A DNA stretch of 64,000 nucleotides, taken from positions 1-64,000 of the forward strand of contig CABUMF010000008.1 in the NCBI GenBank assembly GCA_902492655.1. Direction: 5' to 3'. Made by a program: the position numbers and the translations under genes. The notes under the pieces were generated by a model that saw nothing but the letters and a program-made list of their open reading frames with translations, did not search any database and was not told the DNA's origin. Below are positions 32,535 to 41,304 of the stretch, piece after piece (the first letter of the stretch is position 1; the number at the start of each line of letters is the position of its first letter). The DNA is from an uncultured Eubacteriales bacterium (GTDB lineage Bacteria > Bacillota > Clostridia > HGM11514).

Positions 32535-32550
32535 GAAAGGAAGAGCATAG

Positions 32551-34110
32551 ATGATAAAATTCGATGAAAGAATTATTACTGAGGGCAATGGCGTAATTGA
32601 GGAAGAATCGAGGTATGACTGTGTAGTTGTCGGAGGCGGTGTTGCGGGCGCAGCGGCTGCTATGGCGGTCGGCAAGAGAGGGTACAAGGTTCTGATTTGC
32701 GAGGCGACAAGCGCACTCGGAGGACTTGCAACAATGGGACTTGTGAACATCCCTCTTGATTTTGTTTCGGGCCTCAGCAAAGAGATGATGAATGAGCTTG
32801 ATAAAATTAACGGTCACTGGCACAGAAATACAGACCCCGAAAAACACAAGCTCGTGCTCGACAGAATGATAAAAAAGTATAATGTAGATGTTCTGCTTAC
32901 AACCCAGGTTGTGGATGCAATTATGGACGGAGTAACGGTTAAGGGCGTTGTAATTCAAACAAAGACGGGCAGAAAACGCATTATGGCGGATATGTTTATT
33001 GACGCTTCGGGAGATAGCGATCTTGCTTATTATGCCGGTGCAGAAACTGTTTCCGGCAGACCTGAGGACGGTATGAGCCAGGCGTGCTCCTTGGAATTCA
33101 CCCTTGGAGGAGTGAACTGGGATAAGTATATGGACAGCGACATCAAAAAGAATGATCCCCGTTGGGTGAAGACAATCCGCAATGATTTAGCCGCAGGTTA
33201 TCTACCCTATGAAAGCGATAATCACCTTAATTGGATTACCCATATTCCGGGAAGACCGGAGCATTGCTGTAAGGATGAGGTCAGCATTTGCCTTGTTCAT
33301 TCGAGAAAATGCTTCCCGATCGAAAGTCGCGACCTTACAAGAATGTACTTTGAAGGCAGAGAGCAGGCTCATATGCTTGCAGACTACATGAAAAAAAGAA
33401 TTCCCGGCTTTGAAGATTCTTATCTTTCTTCCACAGCTTCTCTTTTGGGGGTAAGAGAATCCAGGAGAATTGTTGGAGAATATATGCTGACGGCAGAGGA
33501 TATAGCTTTCTGCAATAAGCACGACGATGTTATAGCAATATCCAATCATGGCTACGATATTCATAACTATGAGGAAACAGGAAATATTAAGTGGGCACCT
33601 ATTGAAATCAACGGTAAGATTGAGTATGTAATAAGTAATCCCGGCGGTTTTGGTACCACCACACCTCCTCCGAACGGCGCACCTGTTGTAAATGCAAAGG
33701 GGCAGACCGCAGAGTTTGCGGAATTTGAGCCGAACCTTTATTATGATATTCCCTACAGATGCCTTCTTCCCAAAAAAATAGAAAACCTGCTTGCGGCAGG
33801 AAGAAATCTTTCCTCAGATGTTTACGCACAGTCCGGAGCAAGGCTCATTCTTTGCTGTTTCACAATGGGCGAAGCCGCAGGAACAGCTGCCGCCATTGCA
33901 CTTAAAAACGGTGTAACACCAAGACAGGTTGACAGACGCGAAATTCAGAAGGAGCTTATAGCAAGCGGCGTAAATCTCGGGCAGTCACTAAGGGTAATTC
34001 CCGGCGTTACCGGGGACTTGGAGAACTGGAAAGAAGACTATATCAATGATGAATTTACATACCAAAAGAGTGTAGTTAAGGGCGAGGCAACCGAGTTTAC
34101 AAGAAAATAA
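32551..34110 (+). CDS. FAD-dependent oxidoreductase (PF12831-like)
   Basis: 519 aa, no signal peptide. The N-terminus has the FAD-binding GGGVAGAAAAMAVGKRGYKV motif and an acidic residue at the end of strand 2 (LICEA), then GGLATMGLVNIPLD. The C-terminal FAD loop is NLLAAGRNLSSDVYAQS with CFTMGEAAGTAAAIAL. The overall pattern fits the FAD-dependent oxidoreductase family near fumarate-reductase-like and xanthan-lyase-associated proteins. Substrate unknown; its ferredoxin neighbour suggests reductive use, and the divergent PocR-AraC regulator suggests induction by a small carbon compound. A strong terminator follows at 34120. Confidence 0.85.
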   Translation: MIKFDERIITEGNGVIEEESRYDCVVVGGGVAGAAAAMAVGKRGYKVLICEATSALGGLATMGLVNIPLDFVSGLSKEMMNELDKINGHWHRNTDPEKHKLVLDRMIKKYNVDVLLTTQVVDAIMDGVTVKGVVIQTKTGRKRIMADMFIDASGDSDLAYYAGAETVSGRPEDGMSQACSLEFTLGGVNWDKYMDSDIKKNDPRWVKTIRNDLAAGYLPYESDNHLNWITHIPGRPEHCCKDEVSICLVHSRKCFPIESRDLTRMYFEGREQAHMLADYMKKRIPGFEDSYLSSTASLLGVRESRRIVGEYMLTAEDIAFCNKHDDVIAISNHGYDIHNYEETGNIKWAPIEINGKIEYVISNPGGFGTTTPPPNGAPVVNAKGQTAEFAEFEPNLYYDIPYRCLLPKKIENLLAAGRNLSSDVYAQSGARLILCCFTMGEAAGTAAAIALKNGVTPRQVDRREIQKELIASGVNLGQSLRVIPGVTGDLENWKEDYINDEFTYQKSVVKGEATEFTRK

Positions 34111-34119
34111 AGCTTTTTT

Positions 34120-34152
34120 GACGGCAGAAAAACTTCTGCCGTCGCTTTTTTT
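34120..34152 (+). terminator. Terminator of the FAD oxidoreductase gene
   Basis: GACGGCAGAA (34120-34129) / TTCTGCCGTC (34134-34143), 4-base loop, then a T-run (34146-34152). Confidence 0.93.
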
Positions 34153-34164
34153 GCGTTAAAACAC

Positions 34165-34193
34165 TTGAAAAAATCATTATTTCATGTTATAAT
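34165..34193 (+). promoter_or_regulatory. Promoter of the galactose unit
   Basis: TTGAAA (34165-34170), a 17-bp spacer and TATAAT (34188-34193). Confidence 0.85.
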
Positions 34194-34234
34194 GAAAAAT
34201 AACGGTTTATTAACAATTATTGGGAGAGGTTTCA

Positions 34235-35242
34235 ATGGAATGTAAAAAATGCGGTTGTCCGCTTACAGAAGGCGTTTCGGCATTCTGCCCCGAGTGTGGA
34301 ACTCCGGTAAATGAAAAAATAAAACGAGCTTCGAGATATATTGTTCAGAAGGTGCTTATTACAATCAGCCTTGTGCTTTCGGTTTTGTGCATAGCATTGC
34401 CGTACTTCAGGATTGCAAAGGAAAGCTATTCTTCGATTTCCGTGCTTGGGCTGTCCTTCGGCTTTGCTTCAATCGGAAATTTGAAAATTTCCGCAATTCC
34501 TTTTGTTGCGTTATTCTTTATAATTCCGCACATAGCTTCTATTGTTGTTTTGTATATGAAAAAACTGAATATTCATACAAGATACAGCATTATCGGCATG
34601 ATTGAGCTTGTTTTTTCGTGTGCGTGCATTTTGTTATGGATTGTTTTGATGATTGCCGGCAGCCTTGTTAAATTTTTGGGATATTCGGGAGGCTATGGAA
34701 TAGGCATTGTGGCAAGCTTGGTGCTTGCGCTCGTTTCTGCATTTTTTTGCATTGCCTTTTCGGCGGCGCAGGATCCTCTGAATATCAGCCGTTCCGAAAA
34801 ATGGTTTATCACCGTAAACTGGATACAGCTCCTTTTCGGTGCGGTTTCTTTGGCAATGTATATCTTTGTTTTCTTTACAAATAAAATGATTCTTGAGGAC
34901 TATTTGTTTTCGATTACAAAACTGCTTTCGATTCTGATTTTGATGATCGCTTCGTTTAAGATGATTAAAAAAGACTATTCTCAGTGGTTGCTTTTTATTG
35001 CATATACGGTTATATCCGCAGTATCAAACATATTCTTTACGATTAATTCGGGGTATCTTTTAAAGTGCATACTTGATGAGGACGCTTTTAAGATTTATGA
35101 TCTTGTTGAGCCGTATCTGTTTATATTTGCCGCACTTACGGCAATCGGTGTTATCTATTCCGTTACAATGTGTGTCTGGGCTTGCAAGACATTAAAGCGT
35201 ACAAGAAGAATTCACAGACAGCGAAACTCGGTGGGGGTTTGA
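34235..35242 (+). CDS. Zinc-ribbon multi-pass membrane protein
   Basis: 335 aa from ATG 34235 (GGGAGAGG upstream). It begins with a zinc ribbon MECKKCGCPLTEGVSAFCPECGTPV (two CxxC/CxxxC pairs) and continues with about eight hydrophobic segments, ending in a basic tail (KRTRRIHRQR). No family is recognised. Proteins with an N-terminal cytosolic zinc ribbon and a membrane domain are common in Clostridia and are mostly of unknown function. First gene of a unit with an MFS carrier, galT and galK, so a role in uptake, sensing or membrane adaptation is only a guess. Confidence 0.8.
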   Translation: MECKKCGCPLTEGVSAFCPECGTPVNEKIKRASRYIVQKVLITISLVLSVLCIALPYFRIAKESYSSISVLGLSFGFASIGNLKISAIPFVALFFIIPHIASIVVLYMKKLNIHTRYSIIGMIELVFSCACILLWIVLMIAGSLVKFLGYSGGYGIGIVASLVLALVSAFFCIAFSAAQDPLNISRSEKWFITVNWIQLLFGAVSLAMYIFVFFTNKMILEDYLFSITKLLSILILMIASFKMIKKDYSQWLLFIAYTVISAVSNIFFTINSGYLLKCILDEDAFKIYDLVEPYLFIFAALTAIGVIYSVTMCVWACKTLKRTRRIHRQRNSVGV

Positions 35243-35246
35243 TTTT

Positions 35247-36425
35247 TTGAAAAACAACTACAATGCAACGATTTTTGCAAGCTATATCGGTTATATAACT
35301 CAGGCAGTTGTAAATAACTTTGCACCCTTGCTTTTCTTGACCTTTCACGAAAAGCTTGGAATTTCAATGGATAAGATTGCCCTGCTTATTACGATTAATT
35401 TCGGTACACAGCTTATTCTTGACTTTTTATCTTCAAAATTCGTTGATAAAATAGGGTACAGGGCATCTGTTGTGGGGGCGCATTTTTTTGCGGCTCTCGG
35501 CATGGCGTTAATGGCATTTTTACCGAATTTGTTCGGCTTTTGGGGGCTTTGCGTTTCGACGGTTGTTTATGCGATTGGCGGCGGTGTTATAGAGGTTGTG
35601 GTGAGTCCTATTGTCGAGGCTTGCCCTACAGAGAAAAAGTCTGCGACCATGAGTATTCTTCATTCCTTTTATTGTTGGGGACAGGCTTTTACCGTACTTT
35701 GCTCAACTGCATTTTTTGCCCTGTTCGGGGTGGATAATTGGCATGTGATGTCGCTCATATGGGCGGTTATCCCTTTTTTTAATGCGATTCTTTTCATGTT
35801 TGTCCCCGTGTACACGCTTAACGGCGGTGAGAAATCGGCATCTCATAAAAAGCTTTTTTCAACAGGCGTTTTTTGGGTGCTTTTGCTTATTCTGGCGTGC
35901 AGCGGTGCGTCTGAGCTTGCTATGAGCCAGTGGGCATCCGCATTTGCGGAGTCGGCTCTCGATGTTTCAAAATCTGTGGGAGATGTTTTCGGTACCTGTA
36001 TGTTTGCTGTAACCATGGGTATTTCAAGGGTGCTTTATGCAAAGCTAAGCGATAGGGTAAGCATAGAAAGGTTCATGGCTGTAAGCTCTGTTTTGTGCAT
36101 TGTCAGCTATCTTCTGGCATCTCTCGGAAAAAGCTCCGTTATTGCACTTTTGGGATGCGCTCTCTGCGGATTTTCGGTCGGCATAATGTGGCCGGGAACT
36201 TACAGTATCGCCGCAAAAAGAATCCCGTCAGGCGGAGTTTCGATGTTTGCTCTGCTTGCTTTGGCAGGCGACTTGGGATGCAGCTCCGGCCCCGGTGTTG
36301 TAGGCGTGGTTTCCGGAATGTTCGATGAAAACCTTAAAATCGGACTTTTGGCGGCAACGATTTTCCCCGTGCTTCTTATTTTTGGGCTTTTTCTTTTGAA
36401 AAGGTTTCGTAAAATCAATATATGA
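35247..36425 (+). CDS. MFS transporter
   Basis: 392 aa, TTG start 5 bases after the previous stop, preceded by GTGGGGG. About 12 membrane segments. Features: LLFLTFHEKLGIS..., LDFLSSKFVDKIGYR (the loop 2/3 motif) and CPTEKKSATMSILHSFYCWGQ. It resembles FucP/GlcP-type or MFS_1 carriers. Its place before galT and galK suggests a role in sugar import, but no residue motif proves the substrate. Confidence 0.82.
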   Translation: MKNNYNATIFASYIGYITQAVVNNFAPLLFLTFHEKLGISMDKIALLITINFGTQLILDFLSSKFVDKIGYRASVVGAHFFAALGMALMAFLPNLFGFWGLCVSTVVYAIGGGVIEVVVSPIVEACPTEKKSATMSILHSFYCWGQAFTVLCSTAFFALFGVDNWHVMSLIWAVIPFFNAILFMFVPVYTLNGGEKSASHKKLFSTGVFWVLLLILACSGASELAMSQWASAFAESALDVSKSVGDVFGTCMFAVTMGISRVLYAKLSDRVSIERFMAVSSVLCIVSYLLASLGKSSVIALLGCALCGFSVGIMWPGTYSIAAKRIPSGGVSMFALLALAGDLGCSSGPGVVGVVSGMFDENLKIGLLAATIFPVLLIFGLFLLKRFRKINI

Positions 36426-36449
36426 ATTTTGTGTTAGGAGATGTATTTT

Positions 36450-37424
36450 ATGGCAGAAATTAGGTGGAATCCTCTCATAAAAGATTGGGTTATGATTGCG
36501 TCGAACCGTCAGGCAAGACCGCAGATGCCAAAGGATTGGTGTCCCTTTTGCCCCGGCTCGGGCAAGGTTCCCGATTCCTATGATGTTTTAAAGTATGATA
36601 ACGATTTTCCGGCGCTTTCTTCAAATCCTCCGGTTCCCGATGATGTACCTACCGATTTTTATAAATCCATGCCGTCTTTCGGAAAGTGCGAGGTTGTGCT
36701 TTACAGCCCCGAGCATACCGTTACGGTTCCGGAGCTTCCGGTTGAACATCTTGAAAAGCTTGTTTCGCTTTGGCAGGAGAGATTTTCGGAAATTCAGAAG
36801 GATGAAAATGTCAAGTACATATTTATGTTTGAAAACCGCGGTGCGGCTGTCGGCGTAACAATGCCTCATCCGCACGGGCAGATTTACGGCTATCCCTTTA
36901 TTCCCAAAAGACTCGAGCTGGAATTTGACTCTGCAAGGGAGTATAAAGAAGAACACGGAAGCTGCCTTTTCTGCGATATGCTTTCGGACGAGCTCAAATA
37001 CGGGCAGAGGGTTATTATCGAAAATGAGGATTTTGTTACCTTCCTGCCTTATTTTACCGAGTATCCTTACGGAGTATATATCATGTGCAAGGCTCACATA
37101 CAAAATGTGACCGAGCTCACCGACAGGCAAAAGCATAATTTTGCTAAAATCCTGAAGGAAACCGCTGGAACTCTCGATTCGCTTTTTGATTATACTTTTC
37201 CATATATGATGTGTATGTATCAAAATGCAGTAAACACTGATGATTCGTGTGAATATTATCATTTTCATGTTAAGTTTTTCCCGCCGATGAGGTCGGCTGA
37301 CAAGCAAAAGTTTAATGCGTCAAGCGAAACGGGCGCATGGGCTCACTGCAATACAACAGCTCCCGAAACAATAGCTGAGGAGCTTCGCGCGGCATACAGT
37401 AAGTTTATTTCAAAAGGAGAATAA
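36450..37424 (+). CDS. galT: Galactose-1-phosphate uridylyltransferase
   Basis: 324 aa from ATG 36450, 9 bases after TAGGAG (an ATG at 36441 abuts that site). It exchanges UDP between UDP-glucose and galactose-1-phosphate in the Leloir pathway. The N-terminal CPFCPGSGK pair and ENRGAAVGVTMPHPHGQIYGYP hold the zinc and catalytic His residues (HPHGQ). A second half with CLFC and YYHFHVKFFPP (HxHxK/E) matches the HIT-fold repeat. galK follows 2 bases after the stop. Confidence 0.93.
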   Translation: MAEIRWNPLIKDWVMIASNRQARPQMPKDWCPFCPGSGKVPDSYDVLKYDNDFPALSSNPPVPDDVPTDFYKSMPSFGKCEVVLYSPEHTVTVPELPVEHLEKLVSLWQERFSEIQKDENVKYIFMFENRGAAVGVTMPHPHGQIYGYPFIPKRLELEFDSAREYKEEHGSCLFCDMLSDELKYGQRVIIENEDFVTFLPYFTEYPYGVYIMCKAHIQNVTELTDRQKHNFAKILKETAGTLDSLFDYTFPYMMCMYQNAVNTDDSCEYYHFHVKFFPPMRSADKQKFNASSETGAWAHCNTTAPETIAEELRAAYSKFISKGE

Positions 37425-37426
37425 CA

Positions 37427-38611
37427 ATGGAGAAAAGAGAAGTAATAAAGAGATTTATCGAACTTTACGGCGGCACCGAGGAGGGAATCAGGGTTTTTAT
37501 GTCCCCGGGGCGTGTTAACTTAATCGGCGAGCATACAGACTACAACGGTGGATATGTTTTCCCTGCGGCACTTACATTGCGTTCTCTGTGCGTTGTAAGG
37601 CTGACGGGCGACCGTAAAATAAAGCTTGCGGCAACCGATCTTGACGGTATTGTTACCGCAGATATTGACAGAATTGATGATTATAAGGACCTTAAGTGGG
37701 GTAATTATCAGCTTGGCGTAGCAAGCGAGCTGATGAAGGACGGATATGAAATTCAGGGCTGTGAAATGCTTTATGACGATACAGTACCTATCGGCAGCGG
37801 ACTTTCTTCTTCCGCCGCAATACAGATTGTAACAGCGGTTGCACTTTCGACTCTGGCGGATGAGGCAAAGGGAATTAAGCGTGAACCCGATATGGTATAT
37901 CTTGCAAAGATAGGGCAGAGAAGCGAGCATAACTATGTGGGTGTTATGTGCGGAATTATGGATCAGTTTGCCTCCGCAAACGGCAAGGCAAATCATGCTA
38001 TATTGCTGAATTGTAAAAATCTTGAATATAAGCTTGTTCCCGTAGCCCTTGACGGATATAAGATTGTAATTTTGAATACCAATAAAAAAAGAAGCCTTGC
38101 CACCTCGAAATATAACGAGAGATGTGCGGAATGTGCGGAGGCTCTCAATGAATTAAAAGAAGTAATAGACGGCATTGATTGTCTCGGAGATGTCACTTTG
38201 GAGCAGTTTAACGCTCATAAGGATGCAATCAAAAACGATGTTGTAAGAAAGCGTGCCGAGCATGTGGTTTCAGAGGATGACAGGGTGTTAAAATCGGTTA
38301 CCGCATTGGAAAACGGAGATATAAAGGAATTCGGAAGGCTTATGATCGGCTCTCACAATTCTCTTCGTGATTTGTATGAGGTAACGGGAATTGAACTTGA
38401 TACATTGGTATCGGAGGCACTTAAGGTTGAGGGCTGTATAGGAGCGAGGATGACGGGAGCAGGCTTTGGAGGCTGTGCCGTCAGCATCGTCAGAGAAACA
38501 GCCGTTGACGAGTTTATAGAGAAGGTCGGCAGGGCATACGAAGAAAAAATCGGCTATCCCGCATCGTTCTATGTTTCCGATTTGGGCGACGGAGGACATG
38601 AAGTAAAATAG
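37427..38611 (+). CDS. galK: Galactokinase
   Basis: 394 aa. It phosphorylates galactose with ATP to galactose-1-phosphate, the substrate of GalT encoded just before. Signatures: MSPGRVNLIGEHTDYNGGYVFPAAL (galactokinase/GHMP motif 1), VPIGSGLSSSAAIQI (GHMP phosphate loop), CGIMDQFAS and a C-terminal RMTGAGFGGCAVSIV. Length is normal. The GGAG ribosome site lies inside the end of galT. A terminator at 38651-38707 closes the unit. galE is not in the window. Confidence 0.96.
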   Translation: MEKREVIKRFIELYGGTEEGIRVFMSPGRVNLIGEHTDYNGGYVFPAALTLRSLCVVRLTGDRKIKLAATDLDGIVTADIDRIDDYKDLKWGNYQLGVASELMKDGYEIQGCEMLYDDTVPIGSGLSSSAAIQIVTAVALSTLADEAKGIKREPDMVYLAKIGQRSEHNYVGVMCGIMDQFASANGKANHAILLNCKNLEYKLVPVALDGYKIVILNTNKKRSLATSKYNERCAECAEALNELKEVIDGIDCLGDVTLEQFNAHKDAIKNDVVRKRAEHVVSEDDRVLKSVTALENGDIKEFGRLMIGSHNSLRDLYEVTGIELDTLVSEALKVEGCIGARMTGAGFGGCAVSIVRETAVDEFIEKVGRAYEEKIGYPASFYVSDLGDGGHEVK

Positions 38612-38650
38612 TCCCAAAGCTTTTGTGTGTGATAAATAATTTTCTGTATC

Positions 38651-38707
38651 AAAAAAGGGCGTTTCTCAACAAGTGGGTTTTCACAAAATTGAGGCATCGC
38701 CCTTTTT
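38651..38707. terminator. Bidirectional terminator between galK and LysR
   Basis: AAAAAAGGGCG (38651-38661) / complementary CGCCCTTTTTT at 38698-38708, with an inner CTCAA/TTGAG stem and A- and T-runs on both sides. It serves the converging galK and LysR genes. Confidence 0.8.
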
Positions 38708-38730
38708 TAAATATCCTGAACTCATAGATA

Positions 38731-39654
38731 TTAATGCTTATTAATTTTGCTTAAATATTCCGTCATTTCATGGATATATATTTTTCCTATTTCCGATAGC
38801 GGCAAACCGTTTTTAGTGATGTAACCGATTTGCATTGAGAAATTTTTATCCTCTGTTTCAAAGGGGACGGCTATGAAATCGTTTCCGTTAAGCTCCTCAC
38901 AAATTATACCCGAGCAAAGCGTGTAACCGTTCAGTCCCACCATAAGGTTGAGCATTGTCGAACGGTCAGCCGCCTTGATTGTTCTGGGATATTCCCGTGT
39001 GCTGAGAATTTCCTCCGCAAAGTAGAAAGAGCCTTTTTCTCCTTGCTCGAACGAAAGACAAGGGTAATCCGCAAGCTCCTCGAAGGTTATGGACGAATTT
39101 TTTGCAAGTGGATGCTTTTTCCAAAGATACACATATGCATTGCAGTTTATAAGATGGTGAAACTCAAGACCGTTATCTCTCAATATTTTCTGTATAATAT
39201 CCCGGTTGAAATCGCTCATGTATATAATCCCGATTTCGCTTTTGAGCATTGTCACATCGTTAATAACATCGAGCGTTTTAACCTCGCGCATTGCAAATTC
39301 GTATTTTTTAAGGTCAAATTGCTTAACCGTTTCAACAAAAGCTTTCACCGCAAAAGAATAGTGCTGTGAAGATACCCCGAACTTCAGCTTAATTTCCGTA
39401 GGATCGCTGTATTTACTCGATAAAAGCTCATATTGTTGATACAGCTGACGGGCATATGTTATAAATTCCTCTCCTGAGGGGGTGAGGGCGGTTCCTCTTG
39501 CGTTTCTTTTAAAAATGGTTATTCCAAGCTCCGTTTCCAAGTCCTTTACCGCAGAAGTAAGCGTGGGCTGTGAGATAAAGAGCTCCTCCGCAGCCTTATT
39601 CATCGAGCTTTTTTCGGCTATTGTCAAAACATATTTTATTTGCTGTAATGTCAT
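38731..39654 (-). CDS. LysR-family transcriptional regulator
   Basis: 307 aa. The N-terminal winged helix reads QQIKYVLTIAEKSSMNKAAEELFISQPTLTSAVKDLE, the typical LysR DNA-binding signature, followed by the linker helix and a two-lobed effector domain of about 220 residues (FGVSSQHYSFAVKAF..., VGLNGYTLCSGIICEEL). No divergent target gene is adjacent, so its regulon and effector cannot be inferred; it has its own promoter. RBS AGAGGT upstream of the ATG at 39654. Confidence 0.93.
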   Translation of the reverse strand: MTLQQIKYVLTIAEKSSMNKAAEELFISQPTLTSAVKDLETELGITIFKRNARGTALTPSGEEFITYARQLYQQYELLSSKYSDPTEIKLKFGVSSQHYSFAVKAFVETVKQFDLKKYEFAMREVKTLDVINDVTMLKSEIGIIYMSDFNRDIIQKILRDNGLEFHHLINCNAYVYLWKKHPLAKNSSITFEELADYPCLSFEQGEKGSFYFAEEILSTREYPRTIKAADRSTMLNLMVGLNGYTLCSGIICEELNGNDFIAVPFETEDKNFSMQIGYITKNGLPLSEIGKIYIHEMTEYLSKINKH

Positions 39655-39684
39655 AATACATACCTCTTTGAAAGTTTACATTCT

Positions 39685-39713
39685 ATTTTAGCATTTTTTT
39701 GGGCTTAAGTCAA
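39685..39713 (-). promoter_or_regulatory. LysR gene promoter
   Basis: On the minus strand TTGACT (39713-39708), a 17-bp spacer and TAAAAT (39690-39685). Confidence 0.83.
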
Positions 39714-39723
39714 TTATTTTTAA

Positions 39724-39757
39724 CAAAAAATGAGCCTGAGGCACTACGCTTCAGGCT
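39724..39757 (-). terminator. Terminator of the ECF sigma/anti-sigma unit
   Basis: AGCCTGA (39733-39739) and TCAGGCT (39751-39757) form the stem; on the minus strand a T-run (complement of 39725-39730) follows. Confidence 0.75.
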
Positions 39758-39799
39758 TAATTGGTATATTGTATTAATGTGTTGCGTATTTATATCTTT

Positions 39800-40735
39800 T
39801 TAGTTTGCAAGTGATTCTGCCAATGCATTTGCTTCATCCTTTGTAAATCCGTATGCTTTTGCCGTGATGTAAACGCTGTCGGTTTCTGCGACTACAGAGT
39901 ATTCGTTTTCACCTTCCGAAACAGATGAATTTACCGTATTTTCAGATTCGGTCTTTGAAACAACGGAAATATAACAGCTTTTAGTATTATCAGACGAGGT
40001 GTAAAAGGTGTGTGCGTTTTCGTTGCCGTCAATATAGACTTCATCCGGAGTGATAAGAGTTACCCCTTCGGGAAGCTTAGCTTTTCCTATTATGTCAAAA
40101 CCGATTATATCACAGTATTCGTTGTAGCTTACTGCTTTTATCCCATTGTCGTCACTTTGAGTAACGGCAGCTGCAAACGGAGCCGCGCTTATGATTTCAG
40201 GTGCTTCCGAGCCTTTTGCGACAGTTTCATCATCCACGGAAAGAGGTGTTTGCCGAAGGTCGAGGGATTCATTCTGCAAATCGGTTTCTTTTTCTTCAGA
40301 GCTTGGGATTTCCTCTTTAAAAGCGGGGGTTTCATCCTGTGAAACGGGGGTTTCCTCTATAATTTCGCTTTTTGCAGTATAGTCCTGTGAGCTTTCTTTT
40401 CCTTCTTGCAAAATTCCTTCATCAGTCGTAAGCTTATCTTGCGATGAAGCTTCCTTTTGCAAAGAATACGGCGAAGCCTCATTTTCGGGCAATTCGGTTT
40501 TGGGATTTGCCTGCATGAGCTTTACGGGCTCGGATACATCCTTCGGAGCAGTAAAATAAACGGTGGAAACCATTATAACTACTGCCGCCGCAACAGCTGC
40601 GCAAAAGCTCATAATTTTGAAATTAATCCGTTTCGGAGCCGGTTTTGTTTGCCCGAGAACTCTTTCCAAGGCTTCGGATGGAGCTTGAATTTGGTTGTTT
40701 GCCGCCTTGTATATTTCTCTAAAATTCAATATCAT
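39800..40735 (-). CDS. Membrane-anchored anti-sigma factor (putative)
   Basis: 311 aa. About 40 cytosolic residues at the N-terminus (FREIYKAANNQIQAPSEALERV), one membrane segment (MSFCAAVAAAVVIMVSTVYF) and a long extracytoplasmic region: a low-complexity Glu/Ser/Asp-rich stretch (about 65-190) and a compact C-terminal domain. Its gene overlaps the ECF sigma gene by 17 bases and lies directly downstream, the usual place for the cognate anti-sigma factor. No conserved zinc motif (HxxxCxxC) is visible, so the class is unclear and assignment rests on position and topology. Confidence 0.7.
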   Translation of the reverse strand: MILNFREIYKAANNQIQAPSEALERVLGQTKPAPKRINFKIMSFCAAVAAAVVIMVSTVYFTAPKDVSEPVKLMQANPKTELPENEASPYSLQKEASSQDKLTTDEGILQEGKESSQDYTAKSEIIEETPVSQDETPAFKEEIPSSEEKETDLQNESLDLRQTPLSVDDETVAKGSEAPEIISAAPFAAAVTQSDDNGIKAVSYNEYCDIIGFDIIGKAKLPEGVTLITPDEVYIDGNENAHTFYTSSDNTKSCYISVVSKTESENTVNSSVSEGENEYSVVAETDSVYITAKAYGFTKDEANALAESLAN

Positions 40736-41198
40736 CCCATCCTTTCAATAAATCTTTAAGTAATTCTCTGCCACGCTTAAGCTGAGTTTTAACCGTAGCC
40801 TCGTTAAGAGATAAGCATTCGGAAATCTGCTTTATCGACATATCCTCATAGTAGAACAGATGCACAACCGTCTTATATTTGAGAGGAAGCTTTGCAACGG
40901 CTGACCAAATGTCGCTGTACTCGGGTGGGTCGAAGCGGATTTCTTCTGTGAGAGGGACTGTTTTCTTGAACGAAAACGCAGAAAACCAGCTTTTGCAGCG
41001 GTTGACCGTAACCTTAAGAAGCCATGCTTTTACGTGTTCTTCGCTTTCAAAATCTTTGTCTGTGCGAATAAAACGCAAAAAAACATCCTGTGTTACATCC
41101 TCTGCTGTGTGTTGATCCTTGGTTTGAGACAGCGCAAGCCTGTAAACGGTATTAAAATACTTTTCCGTGAGGCGATGCTTTTGCTCCAAATCAATCAT
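40719..41198 (-). CDS. ECF-type RNA polymerase sigma factor
   Basis: 159 aa from ATG 41198; a GTG at 41201 is also possible behind AGGAGG. Region 2 is visible in YFNTVYRLALSQTKDQHTAEDVTQDVFLRFI and region 4 in KLPLKYKTVVHLFYYEDMSIKQISECLSLNEATVKTQLKRGRELL. It directs RNA polymerase to specific promoters, probably for envelope stress, given its membrane anti-sigma partner. On the minus strand GAAACTTTTT (complement of 41240-41249) lies upstream and could be a self-recognised -35, but no typical -10 follows, so this is uncertain. Confidence 0.92.
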   Translation of the reverse strand: MIDLEQKHRLTEKYFNTVYRLALSQTKDQHTAEDVTQDVFLRFIRTDKDFESEEHVKAWLLKVTVNRCKSWFSAFSFKKTVPLTEEIRFDPPEYSDIWSAVAKLPLKYKTVVHLFYYEDMSIKQISECLSLNEATVKTQLKRGRELLKDLLKGWDDIEF

Positions 41199-41228
41199 CA
41201 CTTCAGCCTCCTCTCATATATAATACTT

Positions 41229-41257
41229 TTGATACACATAAAAAGTTTCGTTAAATA
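41229..41257 (+). promoter_or_regulatory. Possible tepA promoter
   Basis: TTGATA (41229-41234), a 17-bp spacer and TAAATA (41252-41257). It overlaps the upstream region of the divergent ECF sigma gene. Confidence 0.5.
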
Positions 41258-41304
41258 ATATTTTTTTGAAATTTGCTCATAATAGACTCAAAGGAGAGTA
41301 TATT

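Noticed and set aside
36621..37307. A 228-codon minus-strand ORF opposite galT
   Set aside because: It is antisense to the HPHGQ-containing galT frame, with no ribosome site or family features.
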